Shown piece after piece: positions 33,501-43,355 of a stretch of 64,000 nt of DNA. The position numbers and the translations under genes are program-made. How positions within the stretch are numbered: the stretch's first letter is position 1; each line of letters starts with the position of its first letter. Below the pieces are notes generated by a model. It saw nothing but the letters and a program-made list of their open reading frames with translations, was not told where the DNA came from and searched no databases. The DNA comes from Tetmemena sp. SeJ-2015 (lineage: Eukaryota > Ciliophora > Spirotrichea > Sporadotrichida > Oxytrichidae): the NCBI GenBank assembly GCA_027382625.1, contig JAJKFJ010022543.1, positions 1 through 64,000 of the forward strand, read 5' to 3'.

Positions 33501-35799
33501 TAGTAGCATGATACCTCTTAACAAACCCTTTCTAGATATAAAATTTAATTAAATACTTTATAAATCTACCTATGAATTTCCTTTTTATTGTCTAAGATTT
33601 GTATCTTGAGTGATTATATGCTGTCTTTGTTATACCTTAGCTAGAAATTTGCAGTTTCTATAAGTTCTACTTCATTTTAATCTTTTAATGCAGCAGTGCC
33701 TTATGAATCCGAGCCTTTCCCCTCTTCTAACTTTAGGAACTGGAAATGAGTAAGTTGCTGTCTCATCTCATTCAAGTCATCTTTTCTTCTTGATATTTAG
33801 ACGGTCAAGTCACTACTTTTGATTTAGAGTGACTAGTTGTAAATAGTTGACTCTTCTATGTACTCAGTCAGCTAATTTAGACTATCAGTATTAAAGCAGT
33901 TCTATTCCTCCAAGCGCTCAAACTTCTGCTTCACTTCATAGCTTATTTCTGGAGTTAAGTCTTCGATAGAATACTTTGACGAGTAGTATTCATGTTCGGA
34001 GTTAAATTACTCTTGCGCAAGTCTCAACTCAATCATAAAGAGTTTCTTCATATCGTGAATATTAGCAGCTGTCTACTTTTAGCTTAAGCATTTTTACTAG
34101 TTTCTATAGTAAGTGTAGAGCGCTACAAATAGATTAGCCTCTACGAGCTATACCATTTCAAACTTTCTCTTTTAAAACAGCAGTGACTTTAACTACTCTA
34201 TATTAAAGCTACTAGAAATTTAAATTCAAAGTTGATATTGATCGCCTTGTTGTCTCTTTTCAGCATGTCCAGCTTTTTCTTGACAACCTGGTATTGATTA
34301 GACTTGTGAGTAACCATGGACTTCATACTCTTGACTTCTCCTTCATGCATTTGTAGTTCTTGATACTTAAGTTTCACCTTGTCTTGGTTCTTTATCTTCG
34401 CATCAATTAGATTTTCCTTGCAACGAGTGAAACCAGAGGCTGAAGTTAACTAGGAGGCCTGGCTTAAGAAGGCAGCTTGCTTTATGTTACCATACATATG
34501 CATCAAGCGCTCTAACTCAGGCATTCTATGGCAATACTCCTGATAGTCAAATAGCTTTTAAGTATAGAGACGATTCTTCAATTTATCCAGTGTCAGCCAA
34601 TCTGAAGTTTCTTCCAAGCATTTTTACTCCAACTGAGCATATAATTTTTATATGGATTTATTGAAGTTTATAAATACTTCTTTAAAAATTTTAAAATATT
34701 GAAATCTCAATTATAGAGGAGACTGAAGTAGTTTTATTTTTAGATTTTACTATATTTAAAAGACTATTTGTTCTGAAGTTTTATTGTTTTACTAACTTAA
34801 ATAATTTTAATAAAGCTATATTCTTCTTACCCACAAAATGATTTAAATTTAACTGAGCTAATTTAATATCTAGAAAAGCTTTTTTCTCAATGAGTTGCTC
34901 CATGGTTTGTGAGCTTAGATAGTTATCATATCCTTTGTGAATAGAAGTGTCTATAGTTTGATTATTCCCGAGAGAGATAGTTGACTTCACAGAAAATCTA
35001 GATATCATAGATCCTCCAGTTTTGAAATTATCGTTCTTTCATCATTATAATCATAACAATAAATATACTCAGTTCTTTGTAAACATATTTGATGCTGTTC
35101 CCAAATAATCGGTGTCAAAGTTAGCTTCTCCAGTGGCAGCTTAAGTTACATCCTTCCAAAATTCATAATCTTGTTTAAGCTTTTCAAGCTCTGCCTCTTT
35201 TGAAATTAGCTCTGAATCCACTTGGCACAGGAAGTTTTTTAGCTATAAATACTCTCAGTCATAATTTATAGATAACAAATTTGAACAAAAAGGTGAGCAT
35301 GCTTTCTATACAACTTACTGTGATTTCATAAGTGGGCTTATCATCTTTCAATATTAAGCCTGTACTCTATCTTAACTCACTGGCGCTACTAGCCATCCCA
35401 TTTCTTCTTAGCATAGGGTTCTTTGGCATCGCTTTGAAAAATTTAGAGAGCTTTGAGTTGGCCATGTTTTGCTAATTTTGCATCTAGCCATCGCTACCCT
35501 GTGTCTTCAAAATAGATAGTCGAGACTTTCTTCTCTCTATAAGAAACATAAGAATTAAGAATACACTACTATCTTGTCTAATTTACTACACCATAACGAT
35601 CCTTACCGAGCATATCCTTCTACCGCATCTCTCTTTTACTCGTCATCTCCTCAAAGAGTTGATCAGCGTAGTACTTGTGCTGCTATTTTAATACTGAAAT
35701 GTTCTCTCCCGGAGCTACAGAGTAAGATGTTGTCGTGTAAGCATCAATAGTTTGAGAACGATTATTTGCAATGTAGTTATTGTTGTTATTGTTCATCAT
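30515..35799 (-). CDS. very large coiled-coil protein
   Basis: Starts ATG 35799 (MMNNNNNNYIANNRSQTID) and ends TGA 30515 (IIQWRQKQ). Segments in order: an Asn-rich head; SKFFKAMPKNPMLRRNGM; long charged helices (VDSELISKEAELEKLKQD, LYTQKLFDYQEYCHRMPEL, VKKKLDMLKRDNKA, EVKQKFERLEEQN); a short globular block (CAKLLKIREFSPPSLKLL); an acidic stretch (VDSEEDEDSGSN); more coil (LKRISDDEALTQKIMERM); and a Ser/Gln-rich tail. The architecture suggests an axonemal, basal-body or cytoskeletal scaffold, but no family is identified. At least three pointer-flanked IESs interrupt it (separate entries), plus introns near 35.3 and 35.6 kb. The join near 33.25-33.3 kb is unresolved, so two adjacent genes remain possible. 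Confidence 0.65.
30998..31203 (-). other. 206-bp IES with 11-bp pointer
   Basis: GAGTTTAAAAT occurs at 30987-30997 and 31193-31203. On the minus strand, excision joins SEAILNS to TEQSREQRFSSLEPVEI. Both sides of the segment encode ILNSTEQ because the repeat extends imperfectly. The interior contains AGTAA repeats and a copy of the dispersed repeat at 1006-1089. Confidence 0.8.
31021..31108 (+). repeat. dispersed repeat, copy 2 (inside an IES)
   Basis: Similar in sequence and order to 1006-1089. It is preceded by tandem AGTAA units (30998-31025). It includes an internal AGTACT repeat (CCAGTACTTATTCAGTACTA). Confidence 0.55.
31714..31741 (-). other. 28-bp IES with CCAGT pointer
   Basis: CCAGT occurs at 31709-31713 and 31737-31741. 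Minus-strand excision joins RPKQSLRTG to IKKLSFLINTNEP in the coiled-coil gene. Without it the reading frame is lost. Confidence 0.75.
33535..33568 (-). other. 34-bp IES with TCTA pointer
   Basis: TCTA occurs at 33531-33534 and 33565-33568. Excision joins LDNKKEIHRQ to KGFVKRYHATIFDMLNKIC. A GT-AG reading of the same segment gives a frame that stops at TGA, so the pointer model fits better. Confidence 0.65.
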
Positions 35800-36164
35800 T
35801 TTATTTTAACTAGCTACTGAGATAAATAAACTCTTCAAACAAATATTTATTTTCAAGTTGGATAAACTAGAATGCTTTTATTTCATTATCATAAGAGGAT
35901 TATAGAGTGAATTTGTAGACATTTTGTTAAAATTTATTTGGGAAAAGGTAAGTGATCTATGAGGTTGGAGATCTGCGAAGACAGTGAGTCTCCTTCCCTT
36001 TGCATAGTTATTGATACATAGAGATAATTCAAAATATTCACACTTATTAGTGGATAGTCCAACCATTTATTTATAGTTAAGTTTGAGATTTAAGTATGGT
36101 CACTTAATCATTAAATAAATGCAAATATGCTAACTTATGTGGCTTATATGTTTTCTAAGTATTT
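35800..36164. other. intergenic region
   Basis: 365 bp between the start of the coiled-coil gene and the stop of the cyclin gene (both minus). No convincing gene; the minus-strand frame at 35878-36066 has no coding-like continuation. Presumed promoter and 3' end sequence. Confidence 0.45.
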
Positions 36165-37045
36165 TCAAGATTAGTAGCGTTCGTTGGGGTCAAACTCATA
36201 GAAGAAATCAATGTTGCTGAAGCTGTCGTACTCCTCTCTCGCCTCAACTGAAGTCTTCCTGATTAGGGTTTCGTAGTATCTGTCATACAACTATTTGCTG
36301 ATGAATAGATTGTATTGGCACAGGCCTAAGAAAGTTGCCTCCAATTAGTTTATGGAGCTGAGTGGGTAAATCCGAAGAGGCTCCACAAAATCAATGTTCC
36401 AGTATCTAAATAGGCAATTAATTAGTAAACTTAGAAATACAAGATATCTTCCCAATACTTGGCAGCAAGCACTAATGATCCGAACACAATTGGCTTCCAG
36501 TTGAATAAATTAGATATAAAAAGTTAAATATGCTTATATGCAATTTATGAATGAGAGAATTTGGACACCGTTCTCTTTCTAAAAGAATTAGATTAAATGA
36601 GATTTTAAAAAATTTGAGAAGTTAAAAATCTATTGATAATAACTTACAATAAGTTTTTCAATGAATATGAGTGAGAGCAGACAAGATTCAGTGGTGAGCT
36701 GCATATTTGAAACGATTTTTGAATAAAGGCGAATAATTGATTCTTGAGAGGGAATGAAGGTCAGTTTCTTAAGTCCCTTCTTTGTTTTCTCCGCGTTTCC
36801 TTCAATTAGCGGATTCATTTAAATATTCTACTTATTATTTATAAGATATTCATATTTTGAGTTCTTTCAGATTTGAGAGAGAAGTTACCTTGATAAAGCT
36901 CCTAGTTAAACAATAGTGATTGAGTTGAAATCTAAGGCTCCTCTCCTCTATCTAAACTGACTAGAACATGAGCCTGGAATCGCTATATCACTAGCTGAAG
37001 GATTTGTGACACCTTCGTAATGATATCAGCCCTAGTTAAGTAATA
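36165..37045 (-). CDS. cyclin (Pho80/cyclin-Y-like fold)
   Basis: The central exon from 36818 reads IIRLYSKIVSNMQLTTESCLLSLIFIEKLI. Then comes NWKPIVFGSLVLAAKYWEDI, and YWNIDFVEPL...INQLEATFLGLCQYNLFISK, LYDRYYETLIRK, ending TGA 36165. This is the five-helix cyclin box in order, including the Lys-x-Trp-x-Asp and Leu-Glu-x-x-Phe-Leu positions of the Pho80/cyclin-Y group. An upstream exon at about 36.9-37.04 kb (ADIITKVSQILQLVIQRFQA) supplies the preceding helix; a GT-rich junction at about 36.9 kb separates it. The first codon was not found. Two interruptions lie near 36.63-36.55 and 36.42 kb. Such cyclins activate Pho85/CDK14-type kinases. Confidence 0.75.
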
Positions 37046-37385
37046 TCTCCAAATTCAAATCTTTTTAAAATTTATTGAGAAACCAAATTGTTTATTCAAT
37101 AGTTGTCAACAGAAAAGATTCCGTTATTTCTTTCCTCTCTCTTTTATTATAGTTGTTACTGATGACGTTTTAAATGATCATTCTTATTAAAATAGAAAGG
37201 CGAAATCTTTCCTCCTGATAATTATGACATTTGAGATGATTGAGCTTTTTGATTATTTAGGTTAACTTTCAAATTATCTCATCTTTAGAACTAAAACTAT
37301 TGCAATTAGTTTATTACCTATACTATTTACTGGGTGGAAAATGCATTGAAGATTGTGATGAGAAAGGTTATTTTGAAGGGGTTTT
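37046..37385. other. intergenic, nothing recognised
   Basis: AT-rich, no coding frame that I trust. One minus-strand stretch may hold the original 3' end of the duplicated gene copy described next (KKPLQNNLSHHNLQ). Confidence 0.35.
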
Positions 37386-37660
37386 TTTCTTTAAATCTGT
37401 CCTCTCGTGCATGAACTCTACCTGACTTGCCTTCCTTGAGCGTTTTTTGTCTGAGTAGGAGTAATTTCAGAATACTCTACAGAATGAGTCCTTTGGCTTA
37501 GCATTAATTTATTAGAGTTCTTGATATTTTCATCAGACTTCTCTTCTGGATATGAGTCTACTACCTCCGTATTTCTAATAATCTCATTTACTTTATTGTC
37601 AACCTTTTGTTAATTAACTAAATTTATGAAGCCCTCTCTGTGAATTAAAGTTGGAATAAT
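37386..37660 (-). pseudogene. tandem partial copy of the 38.0-38.3 kb coding segment
   Basis: About 275 bp nearly identical to 38001-38285, same orientation, offset about 614 bp. Both encode KLMLSQRTHSVEYSEITPTQ. This copy lacks a base near 37.62 kb relative to the other, so its frame is broken upstream. It lies between a native-looking 3' flank and the AT-rich insert 37671-37998. It may be a decayed duplicate or an alternative copy of the terminal coding segment. Confidence 0.6.
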
Positions 37661-37670
37661 CGTTTCCCCT

Positions 37671-37998
37671 CCATAAACCAAAATTAATTTGATAAAATGG
37701 GTTTTATTAAAATTTTTCAGCCTACTTTTTTTATGTAAACTTTTTAAATAAAAAATATTCAATTTAAAAAGGGCTTAAAATTTTCAAGGGAAAAAATAGC
37801 AAAAATATAGATTTTATTTAGATCCAGCTATCTAAAGCTGACTGAATTAGGATTAAAATTTGAGGCCTTAGATGTTCTAATAGGCCTCTTTAATTAGAAG
37901 AATCAGATTCAGGAGCGAAAATTATCCTATGAACATATTTTTTACTTACTTTTTTTCATTATAAAATTTTACTGTCGAGGAAAGGCCCCCCCACTGCT
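37671..37998. mobile_element. AT-rich insert with C-run end, related to 2769-3330
   Basis: The right end, CGAGGAAAGG plus a run of seven C at about 37977-37993, matches the right end of the element at 2769-3330. Inside, TTTTTCAGCCTACTTTTTTT resembles that element's TTTTAGCCTGTAAGTTTTTT. No matching left G-run is present, so it is a truncated or one-ended relative. It separates the two copies of the duplicated coding segment. Confidence 0.5.
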
Positions 37999-38925
37999 TT
38001 TTTCTTTAAATCTGTCCTCTCGTGCATGAGCTCTACCTGACTTGCCTACCTTGAGCGTTTTTCGTCTGAGTAGGAGTAATTTCAGAATACTCCACAGAAT
38101 GAGTTCTTTGGCTCAGCATTAATTTATTAGAGTTCTTGATATTTTCATCAGACTTCTCTTCTGGATATGAGTCTACTACCTCCGTATTTCTAATAATCTC
38201 ATTTACTTTATAGTCAACCTCTTAGTTAATTAACTAAAGTTACTATTGATAGTCCCTCTCTGTGAATTAAAGTTGGAAGTGAGCATCGTCTTCCCCTCCA
38301 TAGTCCAATTCATTACAGGATTTAAAGTCATCTTGAGCCTGCTCCTGAGGCTCAGAATCATGATTAGTAGACTACTTTTTCCTGAGAGAGGAACCGTTGT
38401 CATGTCCACTCAGATTACCGTCGAAAGCAAAGTCAGCCAGTGGATCACTCATGCAGTCCCCGAAATCATTTGCAAAGCCGCAACAATCAAGAGGGTATGC
38501 AGGATCAAGATAATCATTTTCAAAATCTTGCTAGTCAATAGATATGATTCTATGGAAGTCAAATTCTCTTGGAGTTGTCATAGATTGGATAGGGGCACTA
38601 TAAAAGTCGAATCAGAAAATTAGGATATGCAAAATAGAAAAATGCTTACCCGTGCTTTCCCAAAGGATTCTTGGAATCGTGAGCAAAATTTTGCAAATAA
38701 TCATGATAAATTTTATTAAATTAGAGAAGCTCATGCTTGAATTCTTATTATAGGATTAATCAGCCCCAAACGATTGAGTTTTTTGTAGAGAAGAGGGCCC
38801 CTTTTATTGCGCTTGATTTGGTGCTCATAATGCTTTTCTATCGTTACATTTTTATTTGTTACTCTCTTTATTAGGTGGCTCTTAGAATTTAAGGTAGATC
38901 TGAGTAATGGAGCATTTATAAATTT
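37999..38925 (-). CDS. acidic protein, unknown, 5' end unresolved
   Basis: The upstream exon (38.93-38.75 kb) reads SHLIKRVTNKNVTIEKHYE and LYKKLNRLGLINP. After an interruption come ELLQFNKIYHDYLQNFAHD and a 52-nt GT-AG intron (38.59-38.64 kb). Then APIQSMTTPREFDFHRIISI, an Asp/Cys-rich stretch (LDCCGFANDFGDCMSD) and the duplicated segment ending CTRGQIQRKK. Reading on enters the C-run element, so the genuine C-terminus is probably the version next to the other copy near 37.39 kb. A gene whose last coding segment is duplicated around an insert is unusual. No family was recognised. Confidence 0.5.
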
Positions 38926-39178
38926 GCCTTATCACGTATCTCTTTTTAATGGCTGGAGCAGCATCCCGACATTTGATTTCCCATTTTGACGTTTATAGTT
39001 TGGATAAAACACTAAGCAATTATTCTAATTAAAATTATCGAGTCCAAACAGAATGGAAGCAATATTATAAATGAAATATTATCAGATTCTTAAATTATGA
39101 TTTTATACTGACGTAAAGGCATAATTTTTTTGCATCATTGAAGTTTTAAAATCTTAAACTTTTAAAAAAAGCAAATAA

Positions 39179-40458
39179 TCACTTTTTCCCTCTTTTAGCA
39201 AAATTTGACTTGCCTTTTGATGCTCCAATAGTAGGAGCTTTTGCATCTTTCGAAGCACTTTTATTGCTCGACATACTAGGAATTGAACTTTTAAAAAAGT
39301 TGTCTAGTCTCACTTAAGTTCTTCCCTGAGTTGGTGAATACCTAGAGAGCTTTTTAAGTCCGTTATCTACCTTCTCGATATTGAAATTTTTCTCCTTGAC
39401 AAGAAAGTCTTTGATTTGATCTTCATCAGGCTTGCCCCATTTTAGCATATCTTGAAGAGCTTCCAAAGTTTCAGAGTAGTCAATTTTTATAAATAGTTCT
39501 CTAGCCTCTTAGTATGGGAAATCATCTGGCACTATATACTTCCTAGTCTTCTTGCCTTTCGAGCTCTCTATTTCTCTTTCAATAGCCTCAAGTACCTTTT
39601 CGATGCTCTTATGTTCCAACATAAATTTGTAAGCCTTGATAGCTCCAACTCCCCCTATGGTTGGAGTATAATCACTTCCGCAAACTATGCAAAGATCTAC
39701 AAACTCTTCATATGTAAGTTTGAGCTAGGATAAAACTTTTGCCAGCTCGATCTACATAAGATCAATTCCAGATTTTTACTTAGTTTAACTCAGCCCTCTT
39801 ATCATTACAGGGCTGCCGAATGTGAGTGAGTCCATATCTTCACTGACAGTTGCAAAAGCTTTACCCTTTTTGACTAGGAAAGAACAGTAAGCTTCGGCTT
39901 CTCCAGGTGCCTAAACGACTGGAAATCCCATTGCCTTTATTAGCTTTTTTGCATCATCGACCATCGATCTTGTAACCTTGACAGTTCGTTAAGCCATTTT
40001 TGCCATCTTGAAAGCATCTCCATCCTCCATCGCATCTTCTTTCTCATCTTCAGCTTTGTCTCTATTTTCCTTTCTTCTTTCAAGAACCTTGCTCTTCAGT
40101 TCAGGAGGTTTCCCATCAAACACCCATATTGCTTTTATACCATGCTGTGCAAACAAAATGTTTCGATTAAATAATCCGATCAGATGCCTAAAATTTAAGA
40201 TTAAGAAAGAAAGAAAATACTTACGCTGTCTGGTTTCCATTGGTATCTGTGAATTGCTTAACTCCCACTCCTTTGATGTTGTAAGTTGTGCTTATAAGGA
40301 ATTAGTAAATTGCCTTAAAATAAGTTAAAACCTTTAAATAAGCTTACAATTGATGCATCACAAGCTAAAGTACGACCTGATAAACTTTCAAGAGTAATGG
40401 TCTAGAAACTATCAGGAGCCTTATCTGCAATTAGCTACATGAGATTCTTTATGCCCAT
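39179..40458 (-). CDS. FEN1: flap endonuclease 1
   Basis: Starts ATG 40458 ([19 protein letters not shown]) and ends TGA 39179. It has the N-terminal XPG region ([33 protein letters not shown]), the I-region with [15 protein letters not shown] and [11 protein letters not shown], and the helix-hairpin-helix part ([21 protein letters not shown]). The PCNA-binding box is QVRLDNFFK, followed by a basic tail ([19 protein letters not shown]). All catalytic acidic residues expected of FEN1 are seen. It cleaves 5' flaps in Okazaki-fragment maturation and base-excision repair. Two GT-AG introns lie at about 40.34-40.31 and 40.22-40.19 kb. Length, about 390 aa, is normal. Confidence 0.95.
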
Positions 40459-40618
40459 TTGAATGATTCAGTCTTACCTGAGTATTTTATATTATAAATT
40501 TTAAATATACAGAATCATATTGAATTTACATACATAGAGGAAAACATGTAAATTGGATATTTAAAGTAATACTAACTTTAATCCACTTTTTGAATTTTTC
40601 CTAAATATGTTTAAAATC

Positions 40619-41567
40619 TCAGTGTCTACCTCTGAAGGTGTCCATATAACTGTGGCCTCCTACAACTTTGGAGATTACATCAGCCAGTCCTACAGGGAAG
40701 AATGCTCTGAGTAGGAAGATGACATTGCAAGCCCATGGCATGATTACCAACTCCTCCTCTTGTCTGATTGCCTGAATGATTCTTCTGACAACCCAATGTT
40801 AATCCAAAATGTTGAAGGGGAAGTAAGACTTTACTCCATCAAACATACCAGTGTTGATGAAGAAGGGGCAAATGCAAGTAGTCTTGATGTAGCTCTGATT
40901 GTTTTTCTTCAGCTCAAGTCTTAGGCACTCATCTATAGCAAATGCGCCAAACTTAGAGGCACAATAGTCTGCTAAACCTGGTGTGCCTACAGTACCAGCA
41001 ACAGAGGCTATTGAAACAACATGTCCCTTCTTATGCTTGAGCATATCTGGGAGGAACTCCCTTATTGTGTAAAGATGAGCCAGGGTATTAACTTCGATAG
41101 TCTTCTTCATCATGAAATCTGTGTTCTCAAGAATGGTCTTGCCTGAGACTATACCTGCATTATTGATGAGGATAGTCACTGGACCAAAGGCTTGTCTTGC
41201 AATCTTGCCAGCGTTCTCAACTGACTCCTTTGCTGAGACGTCACAGCTGAAGATTACGACGTTAGAGTCGTTTTTGACGGCTTGAACAATCATATTCTCT
41301 ATAAATGACGTATTAGACGTCATATCACGAAATTGTAAATTTTTCAATTAATCCCCCTTGAAAAGAGAGATTTTTTTAAAAAAATCTAAAATCTAAGGTA
41401 AGGAGAAACTTACTGGTCTCTTCGAGCATTTGCATGTTCACGTCGGAAAGAGATAACTTGCAGCCCATCTTTGCAAATTGAATGGACATATATCTGCCAA
41501 GACCGCTTCCTGCTCCAGTTACAAATACATGCTCACCCTTAAGTGATTTCTTGGGAAGCCATCCCAT
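40619..41567 (-). CDS. membrane-anchored short-chain dehydrogenase (SDR16C-like)
   Basis: The classical SDR order is visible: VFVTGAGSGLGRYMSIQFAK (TGxxxGxG cofactor site), a CDVS block, ILINNAGIVSGK (NNAG), VVSIASVAGT (catalytic Ser), ADYCASKFGAFA (YxxxK), and CPFFINTGMF. It ends TGA 40619 (YMDTFRGRH). In frame upstream of ATG 41567 lies a hydrophobic stretch (IFLTSIVVFYAVYAFFKS), so the real start may be near 41.65 kb with an N-terminal membrane anchor, as in retinol/17-beta-HSD-like SDR16C enzymes. The 41360-41411 segment must be removed to keep frame (separate entry). It probably oxidises or reduces a lipid alcohol with NAD(P)(H) at the ER or lipid droplets. Confidence 0.85.
41360..41411 (-). 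other. possible 52-bp IES with CTT pointer
   Basis: CTT occurs at 41357-41359 and 41409-41411. Minus-strand excision joins QMLEETSK to GDQLKNLQFRDMTS in frame. The segment starts near GTAAG and ends CAAG, so an intron was considered, but GT-AG removal gives the wrong frame. Confidence 0.45.
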
Positions 41568-41640
41568 GCTTTTAAAGAAAGCATAAACTGCATAGAAGAC
41601 TACAATAGAGGTTAAGAAGATCTGCTAATAAGAAGAGAAA

Positions 41641-41877
41641 ATGTCAATACGAAATCTTCAGGAAAATGCAGGATATAGATCTCGCTCTCTCTTTTAGAGT
41701 GATTGCGGAATAGTAATCACAACACCAGTTTCACTTGAATTAGGATATTTTCAACTTACTTATGAGGATATAGAAAATGTTCTTCTTGGAGGTGAATCCA
41801 CCATTAGCCCAGAATTATTTCTTCCATTAGTTGATTTTGGATTAGATAAGGAACATGATGATATCTTTGTTCAGTAA
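41641..41877 (+). CDS. short acidic/aromatic coding exon, unknown
   Basis: Begins ATG 41641 (MSIRNLQENAGYRSRSLFQ), diverging from the dehydrogenase gene, and stays open as ITTPVSLELGYFQLTYEDIE...LFLPLVDFGLDKEHDDIFV. After 41877 a GTAAGT donor-like site is followed by AT-rich sequence. It could be exon 1 of the phosphatase gene at 42035 or a separate small gene. Confidence 0.45.
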
Positions 41878-42034
41878 GTGAAGAGGTAGCATTTTTGTGG
41901 CTTTAATTTGTTAGCAAATCTTTTATATTTCTAACTTAATCTTGACTAAAGTTAAATCAGTATCTAATTATGGCTAATTATAATAGAAAAATAAAGTTCT
42001 ACAATTTAATTTGATTAAACGAGTATTTGCAGTA

Positions 42035-43162
42035 ATGATAGGGAATGTAAAATTCTCAGAGCTAGAATACCTAGCCGATCCTGAGCCACTAGACTTTACA
42101 TAATTCGACATTTCAAAGACACAGTATTTTCTCATTAGGCATGGACAGACGGAGTTTAATATCCACTTTGGAGTATATAAGAGAGATCAATAATCAGAGG
42201 AGTATAAGAATTTAAGAACTAAATTGGAATTCATAGACCCACCTCTCACAAACTAAGGACTTTCATGAATTTAATTTATGTTTTATGATAAGGAATGAAG
42301 TAGGCTCAGTCGATGCAACAGTCAGTGAATCAAATTAATTTTGAGATTGTGCTAGTTTCCCCCATGGTAAGAACCTGCTAGACAACGATAAACATGTTCG
42401 CTACTCATCCTAATAAAGACAAGATCAAATTCAAATTAAATATTTGATTCATAGTCTTCTTATCTTTAATTCTTGTTGACTCCAATTATAAAAGAAGGAT
42501 GAATGCAAGTAATGACCTCACTCATTCCGCAGAATACCTCTACAGTCTTTTTGGTCCGAGCTGCAAGGACTCTAATGAAGGCATCAGTTTTGACTTCAGC
42601 CTACTTAGAGGGGCTATCTTTATAAATATGCATTTAAAGTATGATCTTTGGCGAAAGCAAAATATGGAATTTAAACGTACTCACAGAGCTTGAAACTATT
42701 CAAGGGATGCTTAAATAAATTGACCATAAGAGTTAGACTCAAACTGAAGTTAACTACTCAATCATTTCATATATGGGTGACCTCATCCACAGAAGACTTG
42801 AGAGTCCTCATCAGATTTTCGACAGAGCTCAAATTTTCAAACGCTTCCTAACTGAATACTTGTATCATCAGAGGTATGATATAAATCAGAAGGTTGCTAT
42901 AGTCGCTCATGCATCTTTTCTCAGGTCTTTAAGTGGAGATGGAGTGGATTCTGAGAAAGGGTTCATTATCAATTCTAAGGAATTTAGGAATTGTGAAATA
43001 CATCCATGGTCGTTTAAAATTAAATTAGTATTTAGTTTGCTCCGCTTTAGTGATTATTTACTGAATGCTTATTTATTTTATGTGAGATTTTAATATTAGA
43101 GAATGGTTTTTGAAAATGAAACTCTTAAGAAATTAATGTTTGATGAAAAAGTAAGTCTTTGA
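42035..43162 (+). CDS. phosphoglycerate-mutase-like histidine phosphatase
   Basis: The catalytic motif is YFLIRHGQTEFN (RHG), followed by PPLTNQGL, then a second block IVLVSPMVRTCQTT, and near the C-terminus VAIVAHASFLRSLSG with the second catalytic His. The order and spacing fit the histidine phosphatase superfamily, branch 1. Stop is TGA 43160-43162. The frame is lost and regained near 42.28, 42.44 and 42.6 kb, so several introns or IESs remain to be placed; one ATGAA pair near 42.27/42.29 kb was tested and does not fix it. A last exon (RMVFENETLKKLMFDEK) follows an intron near 43.03-43.10 kb. The substrate is unknown. Confidence 0.7.
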
Positions 43163-43355
43163 ATTAATTACAAACTTAATTTGTTTTATCATCATATTTT
43201 GCTTCTCTTTTTATTCTAATATAAATAAGAAATGTTTTTAGATAGCCATCCCTGGGGTTCAAAAATGAAGAGAGGTTTAATTTAAAATTACTTTTAAATT
43301 CTGAATTTTTTGCTTTTGGACAATAGTTAAAATTTTAATTAAATTATCCTTATTA

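Noticed and set aside
42265..42295. ATGAA direct repeat as an IES pointer in the histidine phosphatase gene
   Set aside because: The product reads into a TGA immediately; it does not restore the conserved frame.
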